In this document: in pieces, positions 43,690 to 54,779 of the stretch
How positions within the stretch are numbered: the first letter of the stretch is position 1
How the letters are laid out: every line of letters begins with the position of its first letter
NCBI GenBank assembly: GCA_977006965.1
Contig: OZ345362.1
Span: 186,001-250,000, forward strand
From: Phymatolithon calcareum
Lineage: Eukaryota; Rhodophyta; Florideophyceae; Hapalidiales
Length of the DNA: 64,000 nt
Direction: 5' to 3'
Made by a program: the position numbers and the translations under genes
The notes under the pieces: generated by a model
The model's database searches: none
What the model was told of the DNA's origin: nothing
The model's input: the letters and a program-made list of their open reading frames with translations, nothing else

Positions 43690-44433
43690 AGAGCTATTCC
43701 CCGCGCTGCTCAGCGCTGGCGCGCCCGTCGACGCAAACGAGAGGGACGGATGCTCCGCGCTGCACTTTGCGGCGAGGGGCAGGCACAAGGACGCCGTGAA
43801 GATGTTGCTGGATAGCGGCGCGGATGCGGCGGTGCGGGACGTGGAGGGAAGGACACCGGGACAGTGCGCTCAGGATTACTGAGGGCGTATAATAAATTCC
43901 AAATTCAAAAAAGAGTGTGCTCAGGAGGCGGAGCAGGCGTGGGTTGCCCCAGATATGAGGGAGAAGGAGGGACGGAGGGGCATTCTGCCGCGCTCCGTGT
44001 GGAGGATTAAGGAGATTTCTGGGTGGATTGCGGAGCGGGCGAGGGGGGCTGTGCGAAGGAGGAAGGGGAGGGGGATGTGTGATGTGGCGGGGATGACGCC
44101 GGTGGAGGTTGCGGTTGTTATGAAGGAGTATGTTGGGGAGAGGTGGGCGAAGGAGGTGGAGATGGGTATTGTCAAGTGCGCGCTGTCGGGAGGTGCGGTG
44201 GTAGCGCATGGGGCGACGGCGGAGGAGATTGCGGGGGCTGTTGCTGCTGGTGGGGGGATTGAGGATGAGGGGGTGATTGGAGCGATTGTGAAGTTTGTGG
44301 TGGATGCACGGGCGGTAGGGGGGCTTCGCGGGTGAAGGGCGGTGTTTTCAGGGGTGAGATGTATGCGGTTGTGGGGGCTGGTGTGCTTTTGAGCATTCTC
44401 ATTCCGATTGTGCGTTCGCGGTCCGGTGTTTAA
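43690..44433 (+). pseudogene. Ankyrin-repeat protein with C-terminal membrane anchor, insertion-broken
   Basis: Ankyrin repeats read HTELFPALLSAGAPVDANER, DGCSALHFAARGRHKDAVKM and LLDSGADAAVRDVEGRTP, then a TGA at 43880-43882 inside a 51-nt insertion. After the insertion the same frame continues (AEQAWVAPDMREKEGRRGIL; IKEISGWIAERARGAVRRRK; IVKCALSGGAVVAHGATAEE) to a TGA at 44333-44335. A one-base shift in the nearby G tract would continue to a hydrophobic tail (MYAVVGAGVLLSILIPIV) and a stop at 44431. The ankyrin part starts at the junction with the Sel1 fragment, so the 5' end is probably missing. GC content is high. Confidence 0.7.
43874..43924 (+). mobile_element. 51-nt retro-insertion with target duplication
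   Basis: TGCGCTCAG (43865-43873) and TGTGCTCAG (43916-43924) flank a short segment that contains the shared LINE tail words GAGGGCGTATAATAAATTCC and AAATTCAAAAAAGAG. Its length is a multiple of three, and it brings in the TGA. Confidence 0.75.
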
Positions 44434-45745
44434 GGTTACTGCGTGGAGGGGAAGAGTTTGGGGGGAGTGTGGAGATGTCATGGTTTAGAGGCGCTCGTGT
44501 CAAATGTGGAGTGCTGCACTTTTTCTAAAGAGGGTGTCTGTCGGATGGAAGTGGAGATGTTTTTGACGTTTCGTTTCGTTTGTTGGCTTTCGTGCAACAT
44601 TATTTGTAAAAGTATACTAATTTTATTGTAAATTTATTGTTTTGCTTGCATGATCACAGCGACATTTCCCACAGTCGAATGTTATACTACCACCGCACCT
44701 GCTCTTCAACTCAAAAAGGAGCAGGACACTTGCCATGAAGAGGACATGCGGAATGTTTTCACCATCAACTACTTCCGTCCTCCTCGAGCAGACTGGCCAA
44801 TGTGCGAATAGTGCTATCGAAGAATGCTAGGAAAATTCATCGCAGCTAGATATGCTTCCATGCAGCCGCACAAGCGTGAAGAATGTTGAACGCCTACTTC
44901 ATGTGTTGCAAAAGATCACAGTTCTAACACAGCCAGATGTAACCTCCTCCCGACTCGCAGTTGCATCAGCTGGGAAACGGAGAAGTTTATGATCACTACT
45001 GGAGCGACTGGAACTTTTTAGCCTCGAAGATCGATGATGATAGAATATATTGCCATAAAGGTAGTTTTAATCCTGGTTTGGCTCGGTTGGCACATTAAAA
45101 CAGGTTTTGGCCAGACGGGGATCTCATGACCTCACAGCTGTAATCAAGAGGAGCGTTCAGGCAACGCGCACAGCTCCGAACAGTACGAAAGTTATAATGG
45201 ACGGCGGATTCCATGAGAGTTAATTTTTCCAAAGATTGGGAAAAGTCCAGCTTAATTCGGGGAAAAAATTAGGCTTTGGTGAAACGGAAGGTTTCACCCC
45301 AGTTATCATAGGTAGCAATGGTGCACGCAGGCACCAGAAAGGAGTCGGCGAAGGCACGGAGCGACAGAGCCGAGGGCCTTACAACGACTCCATTTTCCTT
45401 GTCCCACCCACCGCACCCTAGGGTTGACAGAGAGGGCTCCTGTATCTCAGTGAGCTAGCCTGGTTTTCAGGCTGCACTCCGGTTGAGCAAGCTGAGCGCA
45501 TTTCTATTGACCAAAGGACTCCCAAGAGTTTACTTGGTTTGCTCGTAGGTCTAAGCTAGGAATTCACTGCTCAGAAGTAACCAGCACAATCTTGAGTGTC
45601 TCCACAATACCACGGTTAATCGTGGGTCAGGGTGGGACCGTCGGCTAGATGTGGTCACTTCAAGCTTCCCTTTAAAAGGATACACATTTATTTAAATTTA
45701 ATGTTTGCCTTGATCTCCTCCAAACGATTGGCATTTCACTGATTA
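44434..45745. other. Stretch without a recognised gene
   Basis: Short frames only. A GGTGAAAC/GTTTCACC hairpin lies near 45278. Confidence 0.3.
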
Positions 45746-45747
45746 TG

Positions 45748-45825
45748 CAATACTTTTTTTTTGAATTTTGAATTTATTAAACGCCCTCAGAAACACTCAT
45801 AAGACTGTAAGGAAGATGCGTTTCA
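45748..45825 (-). mobile_element. LINE 3' tail, minus strand
   Basis: A T-run, then TTTGAATTTATTAAACGCCC and CTCAGAAACACTCATAAGAC, the reverse complement of the tail family seen at 25785, 30240 and 43883. Confidence 0.65.
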
Positions 45826-45828
45826 GAT

Positions 45829-45927
45829 GCTACTACCTCACTGGGGGAGCCCGGCAGCATTTTGGCCCGAAAATTATTTGTTTTATTTGGGCCAAAATAC
45901 TGCCGTGCTCCCCCAGTGCTTGGTAGC
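45829..45927. repeat. Long imperfect hairpin (~40-bp arms, ~20-nt loop)
   Basis: Arms 45829-45868 and 45889-45927 pair with few mismatches. The inner 29 bp (from ACTGGGGGAGC to TTTTGGCCC) have two. It could be a foldback element or a small-RNA precursor. Confidence 0.85.
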
Positions 45928-45929
45928 TC

Positions 45930-46930
45930 CGTTGCTCTGTTAAAGCCCGCAAAACCCGGGCTCGTTGCAATCGTCGTAGCCCTAGCTGCAAAAACCGTCC
46001 TCCAGAGAAGGTGGAGGGAAAAGCTTAGAGTCGAATTGTCCTGTTCGTAGGAATCTCAGCGTCGCCGTTCTATTTTGTCTTGGTCTATTCCATGTCGTCA
46101 TAAAAGACGATTGTGAGGAATAGTACTGCTTATGCAATACTGCTCTTACTAAAAACTCACACTTCTGAAAACTGTTCTTTAGACAGAATCAAACCAAAAT
46201 TTCTTGCTACTTGGAAAGCTGCCCCAAGCGTCAGCAGATGCATTGGTAACTTTTAAGAAAAAAAATATATCATTATTTTTCTTGTTCTTTTTCAAAGCAG
46301 CTTTTGTAGGATCAAGTCGAAGTATTGTAGTTTATTGTAAAGATGGCTAGCTAGCCAACTGGAGATTAAATGGCACTCTTCTCACTTTTCTCTCAGTCCT
46401 TCATCTTATTCTTTGTGCGCACGACTTTGTCAAACACTCCATCTACTCAACGTTTTTCATATAATGAGCTTCGCCCGCTGATGATCGTGATCTTCAGAAT
46501 TCACTCCCCTTCAATGGTTTCGTTCTACTGCACGCTATAGTCGTCGTTTAGCTCCCGTAAAACGATACGCTTCTAGCTAAACATAGTATGTAGATCTGAC
46601 GCATCTCAAAAATAGGTGAAGCATATTTTTAAGGTCAAATTTGAACAAGCTAAATTGTTCTTTTCCGTCTTCAGGTAAAATGACAGGAATATCCCCTAGT
46701 ACCTATCACAAAACTATCGCAGCCGATTCAACTCAATATCCAAGTCGAGCTGCAACTCAATTCTTTGAGAAGCAACTCTATTGTGGCCACACTCTTCACT
46801 CGCAAGACGTGTCCAGTAAAATACCGGGCAGAATTGTGGGAATATCAGAAAAGACGAAATTCCCGCCAAGGTCTTTCGTAAAGATTCTTGCACAAAAGTT
46901 TTCATTCCTGTCGTTAGATGTCACGATTAA
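45930..46930. other. Stretch without a recognised gene
   Basis: Contains a 99-codon plus frame at 46641-46940 with no recognisable domain. Nothing else seen. Confidence 0.3.
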
Positions 46931-46934
46931 GGCA

Positions 46935-47532
46935 TTATAATGGGGATATATGTTGATTTATTTTAAAAGCACCGAAGACCTCACTGTGGTTAACGGAGCA
47001 TCTTCTCAATTACTTCTAGCTTACCGCATTCTATTTTCCTAACATTTCCTTGATTCGAGTTTCTCTCCATATGAGCGTTCGAATTAATCTTTTGCATTCA
47101 TATTCATTCTCTCTGTCCATCATCTTAAACCCGAGTATTCGTTGGAGTGCAATAGGTTCATTTTCAGCACCGGGTCCGAAATACTCACCGAAGATTGATT
47201 TCCTCCACAACAGAACTCTTTTAAAAATCAGTCTTAGGCATCTTAGCCTTGTCGTCTTGTCCCTAATTTGAAACACACATTTGGATTACATATTCTAATC
47301 GCCGCTTCTTTGACACTTTTCCTTCTTCGGCTTGTTTCAATGCTTTGCTGAGGTACTCCTTGTTTCTGAGATAGTTAATGTTCTTCGATACTTCTGCCAT
47401 ATCCTCCTGTCTTCCTCGGTGTTCTTCTGCCTGTTCCAAGTACGTTTTCCGTTTTAACAGCCTTAAAGCAAACCTTTCCGCTTGGTGAGTCCTCCTCACC
47501 TCCTGACTATCTGGCCGACAGAGCACTCTCAT
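46935..47532 (-). mobile_element. LINE family B 3' end
   Basis: Frame 47532-47263 (KALKQAEEGKVSKKRRLEYV) then frame 47276-47031 (TRLRCLRLIFKRVLLWRKSI; DRENEYECKRLI...RETRIKEML) and the tail at 46935-46980 (GGGGATATATGTTGATTTAT). Matches copies at 28850 and 29466. Confidence 0.7.
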
Positions 47533-47893
47533 TCAATTATTTCGATGCTCTGCATCCAACCGCATTCCGCACTCTTGACATTGCCATGTGGCTGACAGTC
47601 GCTTATACAGCACTAAAAAAATTTGTATGTGTATTCTGAACAACGCATGTACGCGCGAAAAGGAACGCTCCTCCATAGTACTCGAAGATGCGTTTCAAGT
47701 CCAGAAAAACAGGCTCTAAAAATGTGATTTTCTTGTAGAAATCGTGGTTTAATGATTCTACAGTAACAGCAGATAATGCGCGCTTTCTTTTCAAATACAG
47801 CAAGAATTGTGTCAGCTTTCAGAATTTTGTTGATACTCATTCCTAGTGTAGATCGATCTTACTGAAATGCGATGAGCAAGAACTCTATCATCT

Positions 47894-48640
47894 TTATATC
47901 ACCAAATCCCTGGTTGTTGTATTGCCAGGCTCAACGTCATCATAAGATATATTGAGTTTAATCAGCTCTCCTGTCTTAGTTATACTTACGGTCGATGGAT
48001 TGCGAATCGATTTGACAGAGTTGAACCTAGTATGCCGCTGCATTACAGCGCGGCGGTACAGAAAATCCACGTCTGGAAACAGCTGGGCCTTCACCATCTT
48101 GGTGTAGAATAGATAGCTCAACCCTAAAAAGAATAACAAAACCCATAGTATTAAGACCCATGTGATCATTGTTGCCCTTTCCTCCACCCGGAATACTTCG
48201 GTGTATACAGAATGCGACAGGCCAACTTGTGTCGACTTCAGCATACCCTTTTCGAAATGCTGCAAAATTTTCTTTGCCTCTTCGCTGGGCCAGTGCAAGC
48301 CGTGCACTCTCCATGACATCGTATATGACACAAACGCTGCTCTTGCGAGATCCGCCAATCTTATACCTTGATCTCTGAATGATATTGTCCATGTGATAGA
48401 ATGAAAATTTGCAATTTTAATTGTGATTCCCATCAAATGGATTGTACCGTCAGATTGGTTTCGCGCGCAGTACATCGCGCTACGTACCTCGTAGCAAACC
48501 ATACTAGAATTTCGAGACTCCCGAAATAGGATCAGCTCTTTCTGAAACAATCCAATGCACATTGCAGTTGAGTTCAAACGAATCGACGTCCATGGCATCC
48601 ACAGAAATGAAATCCATCCTACATTTTGAGGAGATTACTG
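47894..48640 (-). pseudogene. Membrane protein paralogue, 5'-truncated (empty transposon site)
   Basis: A 234-codon frame matches the C-terminal third of the 37680-39992 gene (ARNQSDGTIHLMGITI; RLADLARAAFV; WPSEEAKKILQHF). It has a membrane segment (WVLILWVLLFFLGLSYLFY) and an extracellular- or lumenal-looking tail. It passes uninterrupted through the position where the other copy carries a transposon (RDQG at about 48377). Similarity becomes weak above 48598 and ends near 48640, so the N-terminal two thirds are absent. Confidence 0.65.
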
Positions 48641-48716
48641 TAATCAATATGATAAGAATTAGATGCGCTATATACCATATTTTGCATACTTAAGTAGGCG
48701 GAAGCAAAGCGCGCCG

Positions 48717-48798
48717 TTGCCCAGTGGTCCGCCGCTGGGCATCAAAGCACTTTGCGAGCGCCTCCGTCGCGGGTTCGAGGACTCGTGAACCCGCGACG
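48717..48798 (+). other. tRNA-like A and B boxes with a 12-bp hairpin
   Basis: TTGCCCAGTGGTCC resembles a pol III A box and GGGTTCGAGGAC a B box. The B-box region also forms CGTCGCGGGTTC/GAACCCGCGACG (48765-48798). No full cloverleaf is found, so this may be a tRNA-derived SINE or a pseudo-tRNA. Confidence 0.4.
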
Positions 48799-49007
48799 AG
48801 TATTTTTGTTGAAAAATTTAGAATGTTATTATAGTTCACATAATTTTTATATTTACAACTCACAGCCACGCATCATATGAAGAGTTGCGTTATTGGACAA
48901 AATCAAAAGAGAAGAAGGTAGAAAATATTGCTGAGAATTTCGAAAAAGACAATTTTATTTGAAAAATCATTAGAAACTACTTAAGTGAAATTATATAAAA
49001 CGAGTGC

Positions 49008-49838
49008 TTAAACTGTAGAAGAGGACCCAGAATTCTCACGCTGGCGTTTCTTCGTCCTTCTATCCATCTTTCGCTTCCTCTTCTCGCTCTCCTTCTTGTA
49101 GCGGTAGGTTTCAAGGGCGGAAACGGTTGATGCGTTCTTGCGTTCCTCAGCGCGTGCAAGGTTGTTCACGTACCCTTCACGATGGCGCAAGTGGCCGGTA
49201 GAGACGAACCTTGAACACAGCGGACACTTGTTGGCTCCATAATCTCCGAGCGCGATCCATTTAGCGATGCATTCTTGGTGGTACACGTGTGCACAAGGCG
49301 TTGTGGACACGGTACCCGCGAGATCATCGGCACATATTGCGCATTCCCTCGGATGGGAGATGCGAGGAACGGTGGCGGGAGTGATGGGGCCGGCGGGAGC
49401 GGCGGAAGAAGCGGAAGCAGGCGGTTCGATTGCGGTCGCGGAAGCAGGAGCCGGCTGAACAGCGGGGACCGGGAGACGTGGAGGATGAGGCGGCGAGGGC
49501 GCCGTGCTGAGACGTGATGAGCGGCGGAGTCTGCGCGGGGGTGCAATGCCGTCGCTGTTCCACGGGGTACGGACCGGAGCAGGAGTGTACTCTGATTCGC
49601 CAGCGGTATCGGAGGGATCATAATCGACATCAATGGCGGTGTTGCGTCGAGTGATGCGCACTCCACAGTCGCAAATATTCGACTGGCCGCGATCACCGTC
49701 GCCCAGGAACCATCCGAAGCACTCGGAGTGCATGAGGTGGCCGCACTGTGGAATTGCGACCACGTCTCCAGAACTGCAGGCCAATGAGCAGTAATGGCAA
49801 GCAGACGGGTCTCGCCGGGGTTGAGAGCGGCGCGGCAT
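49008..49838 (-). CDS. Two-RING protein, probable E3 ubiquitin ligase
   Basis: A clean 276-residue frame from the ATG at 49838. The N-terminal RING-like module has C14-x2-C17, C32-x-H34-x2-H37-x2-C40 and C56-x-C58. A Pro/Ala/Ser-rich disordered linker follows. A canonical RING-H2 lies at 166-211: CAICADDLAG ... CAHVYHQECIAKW ... CPLC. The C-terminus is strongly basic (KRKRKMDRRTKKRQ), suggesting a nuclear location. RING-H2 domains recruit E2 enzymes to ubiquitinate partners. The gene is GC-rich and lacks breaks, unlike its surroundings. It is one of the few loci here likely to be functional. Substrate unknown. Confidence 0.85.
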   Translation of the reverse strand: MPRRSQPRRDPSACHYCSLACSSGDVVAIPQCGHLMHSECFGWFLGDGDRGQSNICDCGVRITRRNTAIDVDYDPSDTAGESEYTPAPVRTPWNSDGIAPPRRLRRSSRLSTAPSPPHPPRLPVPAVQPAPASATAIEPPASASSAAPAGPITPATVPRISHPRECAICADDLAGTVSTTPCAHVYHQECIAKWIALGDYGANKCPLCSRFVSTGHLRHREGYVNNLARAEERKNASTVSALETYRYKKESEKRKRKMDRRTKKRQRENSGSSSTV

Positions 49839-50024
49839 GGTTGGGACCGTGTGTGTGGGAAGTTGACCTCTGAGAATTGGTGAACACTGTGTAATATCGG
49901 GGACTGTATATATATTGTGTTTAGGAATGTTTACATGGCCTCTTTATGAAAGGGAATACACAGAGCTCGCGAGGAGTCAGTGCTCTGAACGGTGTATTTG
50001 TTTCATAATTGAAGTGTGACGGCA

Positions 50025-50490
50025 CGTATAACGCTGTGTATAAGGTTCGATGGCATGCATAACGCTGTGTGTAAGGGTTGATGACATGTATAACGCTGTG
50101 TATAAGTGATGGCATGCATAACGCTGTGTGTAAGGGTTGATGACATGTATAACGCTGTGTATAAGTGATGGCATGCATAATGCTGTGTGTAAGGGACTTT
50201 TCACCGTGCCAAGTAGTCTCTGATAGTTTGAGATGCAAGAAATGGCACAAAAAACACCACAGAAACCTCCCGCTGGGGAGACCCCAAGACCCCCAGCGTT
50301 TGCAGTGCATAACAGCATGTGGACTACGTGGCGCGATGTAAAGTCCTTTCTGCTACGCTTTTGATACAGACCTTACACACAGCGTTATACATGTCATCAA
50401 CCCTTACACACAGCGTTATGCATGCCATCAAACCTTATACACAGCGTTACACGTGCCGTCACACATCAATTATGAAACACAAACGCAACG
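50025..50490. repeat. Inverted pair of tandem arrays (ATAACGCTGTGTRTAAG)
   Basis: Left array 50025-50195 has about five units of CATGTATAACGCTGTGTATAAG type with alternating GATGGCATGC/GATGACATG spacers. Right array 50375-50478 is its reverse complement (three units). The ~180-bp centre is unrelated. Confidence 0.85.
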
Positions 50491-50780
50491 GTTATTACAC
50501 TTCATAGCACCTGATTTATGAAACACAATCCTAGCGCTCATTACACTTCATAACACGTGAAATATGAAACACAATCCTAGAAGTCAGTAAACATCAGAAA
50601 ACCTGAAATAGGAGACACAATTCCAACGGTCGATGCACTTCACCACACCTGATTTATGAAACACAATCCTAACGGTCATTACAATTCAGCACATCTGAAT
50701 TATGAAACACAATCCAAACAGTCGTTGCACATCAGCACACCTGAATTATGAAACATAATCCTAACGATCAAGACACTGCA
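50465..50780 (+). repeat. Degenerate tandem array, ~58-bp unit
   Basis: About six units beginning TTATGAAACACAATCCTAACG and ending near CACCTGAA, with drift between units. Confidence 0.75.
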
Positions 50781-50992
50781 TCACATGAATGTTTCACTGG
50801 TACTTCACCGCACAGCGCATTCCCCGTTTCAAACCTGCGATCTGAGAGGGAGAGGAGTCGATGGTTACATGTTACAATGAAAGAAACATTTTGATTATTG
50901 CCCCGCTTTTTTGAGCAGCAATCAGCACTTCGGACACTCTGAAGCTCAACTCACAATTCCATTCCCACATGAAAACCTACATATTGGCACAG

Positions 50993-52605
50993 TCCGAAGA
51001 CGGGGGGTTCTACTTCCCCGCACGGTCTGAAGACGGGGGGTTCTACTTCCCCGCAATGTCCGAAGTCGGGGGGTTCTACTTCCCCGCACGGTCCGAAGTC
51101 GGGGGGTTCTACTTCCCCGCAATGTCTGAAGTCGGGGGGTTTTACTTCCCCGCAATGTCTGAAGTCGGGGGGTTCTACTTCCCCGCAATGTCTGAAGTCG
51201 GGGGGTTTTACTTCCCCGCACCGTCTGAAGTCGGGGGGTTCTACTTCCCCGCAATGTCCGAAGTCGGGGGGTTCTACATCCCCGCAATGTCTGAAGTCGG
51301 GGGGTTTTACTTCCCCGCAATGTCTGAAGTCGGGGGGTTCTACTTCCCCGCAATGTCCGAAGTCGGGGGGTTCTACTTCCCCGCAATGTCTGCAGTCGGG
51401 GGTTTTACTTCCCCGCACCGTCTGAAGTCGGGGAGTTCTACATCCCCGCAATGTCCGAAGTCGGGGGGTTCTACATCCCCGCACGGTCTGAAGTCGAAGG
51501 GTTCTACTTCCCCGCAATGTCTGAAGACGAGGGGTTCTACTTCCTCGCAATGTCTGAAGTCGGGGGGTTTTAATTCCCCGCAATGTCTGAAGTCGGGGGG
51601 TTTTACTTCCCCGCACCGTCTGAAGTCGGGGGGTTTTACTTCCCCGCACCGTCTGAAGTCGGGGGGTTCTACTTCCCCGCAATGTCCGAAGTCGGGGGGT
51701 TCTACTTCCCCGCACGGTCTGAAGTCGGGGGGTTTTACTTCCCCGCAATGTCTGAAGTCGGGGGGTTCTACTTCCCCGCAATGTCTGAAGACGGGGGGTT
51801 CTACTTCCCCGCAATGTCTGAAGTCGGGGGGATTTTACTTCCCCGCACGGTCTGAAGTCGGGGGGTTCTACTTCCCCGCACGGTCTGAAGTCGGGGGGTT
51901 CTACTTCCCCGCAATGTCTGAAGACGGGGGGTTCTTCTTCCCCGCAATGTCCGAAGTCGGGGGGTTCTACTTCCCCGCAATGTCCGAAGTCGGGGGGTTC
52001 TACTTCCCCGCAATGTCTGAAGTCGGGGGGTTCTACTTCCCCGCAATGTCTGAAGTCGGGGGGTTTTACTTCCCCGCACGGTCTGAAGTCGGGGGGTTCT
52101 ACTTCCACGCAATTTCCGAAGTCGGGGGTTCTACTTCCCCGCAATGTCTGAAGTCGGGGGCTCTACTGCCCCGCAATGTCCGAAGTCGGGAGGTTCTACT
52201 TCCCCGCACCGTGTGAAGTCGGGGGGTTCTTCTTTCCCGCAATGTCTGAAGTCGCGGGGTTCTACTTCCCCGCTCCGTCTGAAGTCGTCGTTCTCGATAT
52301 ACCCGCAATGTCTGAAGTCGTTGAGTTCTACTTCTCCGCAAGGCTGAAGTCGGGGGGTTTTACTTCCCTTCAATGTCTGAAGTCGGGGGGTTCTTCTTCC
52401 CAGCACCGTTTGAAGTCGGGGGGTTCTACTTCCCGGCAAGGACTGAAGTCGGGGTGTTCAACCTCCTCGCACTGTCTGAAGTCGGGGGTCTCGACTTCCG
52501 CGCAATGTCTCGAGTCGGGATTTTCTACTTCCCCGCAATGTCTGATGTCGGGTGGTTCAACCTCCCCGCACGGTCTGAAGTCGGGGGGGTTCTACTTCCC
52601 CGAAT
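50993..52605. repeat. 33-bp minisatellite, roughly 48 units
   Basis: The unit starts GAAGTCGGGGGGTTCTACTT and continues CCCCGCAATGTCT. Variable positions are mainly the AATGTC/CGGTC/CCGTC part. Because 33 is a multiple of three, frames stay open across the array: on the plus strand it reads EVGGFYFPAMS repeatedly (50969-52216), on the minus strand GSRTPRLQTLR-type or EVEPPDFRHCG-type repeats. No start region or signal peptide is convincing, so I do not call a gene. Confidence 0.95.
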
Positions 52606-52619
52606 TTTCTCCACCTTTA

Positions 52620-53480
52620 TTCTGCCCGAGGCTGTTCTTCGCGCCTCTGTTTCCTGCCCCGTGCTCATCTCCCAGCGTGCCGGACTTCTGTCCCCCGCGG
52701 CTCTACTCCCCGCTGTTTAGTGTTCCACTATTTTGCGCGCCGCTGTTCTACCCGCATGATCGCCCTCCTCCCATAGCTGTTCTGCGCGCAGTTGTTGTGC
52801 GTGCCTCTATTCTGCTCGTCTGATCGCCCTCCGCCCGTCGATGTTCTCCCCGCGGCTGTTGTTCTCGTGGCTGTCTTGGCCCACATGCCGCCCACCGCAA
52901 TTCCGTTCGCAGCTGTTGCGCGTGTCGCTATTCGGCACGCCGCTGCTGCCCGCATCATCGCCGGCCGCTGCTCTCTCCATGGCTGCTGTGCGCGCTGCTG
53001 ATATGGGCGTTGCTGTTTTTGCCCGCTACCCGCCCGCCGCTGTTCTGCGCGTGGCTGTTGTTCCTGGCCCTGTTCTGCCCGCCTGATTCTCTCCGCGGCT
53101 GTTTTCCCTCTTCGCTGCTGTGCGCGCCGTTGTTTTTGTCCACTTTCTGACCGCCGTGATTCTGCCCGCAACTGTGTGCGTGCGTGCGGCTATTGGCCAC
53201 GCCTGTTCTAGCCACATGATGCTCACCGCTGCTGTGAGTGCCGCTGTTTTGCCCATTACTGCCCGCTGAAGTTCTGCCCGCGGCTGGTTCATCCCTCGGC
53301 TGTTGTGTGTCCGCCCATGTCCGGCTTTGTGACTGCGTTCTGCCTCCAGGACAGCTTTTATTGCTGGCAGCTTCCTGGCGCTTTTTTGACCGCTCTCTGC
53401 TGCTGTGGCGGTGTCACACCCACCGGTCATGTGCCCACATCAGGCATGTGTGATGTGACGCAGCTCTTATCGCACTGGAC
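52620..53480. repeat. GC-rich degenerate repeat tract
   Basis: Recurring CGCGGCTGTTCTGCGCG-like words with loose spacing. The minus strand reads Gln/Arg/Ala-rich for long distances (EQRRAGSGQKQQ). No domain recognised. It follows the minisatellite directly. Confidence 0.6.
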
Positions 53481-53549
53481 AAGGACCGTTAAGGTCAAAA
53501 TTCCGTAGATTGATCATAAGTAGAATTATCGGGGGGGAAATTGTAGATT

Positions 53550-54460
53550 TTTATTTTAGAAGCCCTCAACGCCGGTATTCACCAACACCAGAGCAGCTTC
53601 CCGTTGATACTGCCATCTCATTACCCAATCAGATCACATTACACTATCATTTCTTCTAGCATATGGATTTCCAGTGCTAAAAGTTTGTCAATCGCCGTTT
53701 TCGTCCCTTTTTCCAAAGATTCTTCTGCTCTTGGACTTGTCAAATTTCGTTGTAGAGTTTTCAGATTCTCTTCTGCGACCTCGTTGAAATGTTCAACGTA
53801 CGACTCTGCTCTTCGTGGTGGGAAGCGGCCGAAGAACCACTTAACTGCTAGGAGTCGGTGTTTCCTGGATCGAATTTGGAGTACAGGGCTTACTTTCTCC
53901 TTAGTGTCCACGGTAATTTTTCTCTCTTTTTCTTCTTCCTTTTCAATCCATTCCTGTCGTCGGCGGTGGCTCTCGTGTTTGTGCGTCACCAGCCCTCGTA
54001 CGGCTCGCTCGGTACTGCCTCTTAGGAGCTCATGCTCCTGCAGATAGCGGATATCCATCTCTGCTTGCTGTATGTCCCCTTCTTTTCCAGCGTAATTTTC
54101 TTCCTTCTCGATTTCGTCCTTCCCTCGTATAAGCCTCTGTGCGAAGTGCTCTCCGAGTTGCGCTCTTCTTATCTTTGGTGGAGTAATTCTGCAGAGGGCT
54201 CGCATTCGGGCGTGCAATCGTTTCGCGTAGTTACCGAAGGCAACAGAGTAGAACAAACCCTCCGCTTGGTTGATCTGCGCTTCGACTGAGTTTGTCCATG
54301 GTGTGAGGTGTATCGCGTACTCCCATCTGCATTGCACAAGAGCCTTGTACATTGCTATATTCTTGGTAGTAGCTAGTCCTTGCGCTTGGACTCCCAGGTC
54401 TTTTAGTCCCATGATGATTCCCTTCGCCGCGTTTATCGGGCTTACACTCAATGTGTACAT
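53550..54460 (-). mobile_element. LINE family D C-terminal region
   Basis: A continuous minus-strand frame of 273 codons contains the thumb motif (NIAMYKALVQCRWEYAIHLT), a basic helical region, then KHRLLAVKWFFGRFPPRRAE and AIDKLLALEIHMLEEM at the end. The tail at 53550-53640 carries GTAGATTTTTATTTTAGAAG. The RT palm is missing. It is the best preserved LINE C-terminus in the window. Confidence 0.85.
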
Positions 54461-54779
54461 AACACGTGTATGAAGTCAACGACGGTGTAGAAACCTCTGG
54501 TACCTTTTTATTGCATATCTTCGCTATTTTGCGTCAAAATAGAGTAAATCCGCAGCAAAAACCATATACACTCATTGCCTTCACCGACTCTACATTGTTT
54601 GGGGGCATCCACTGCGAAATCAAAAGAAGTGCTTCTTGGCCCCTAGCATCCTCGCTTCCTTTGGCCTTCGACTTTATCGTACCCTCTTTAACCGTCTAAC
54701 TGCGTGTATACTACCGGACAAGTTAAGAGGGAGCTAATTCTGAATCTCCAACCGACGTGACTTTCTTTCTCTTCATGCA

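Noticed and set aside
50951-52216. Collagen- or silk-like gene from the long frames in the minisatellite
   Set aside because: Frames are open on both strands only because the unit is 33 bp. There is no convincing start, signal peptide or non-repeat domain.
52728-53171. Gln/Arg-rich 147-residue protein
   Set aside because: It derives from a drifting repeat tract; neighbouring frames are equally open.
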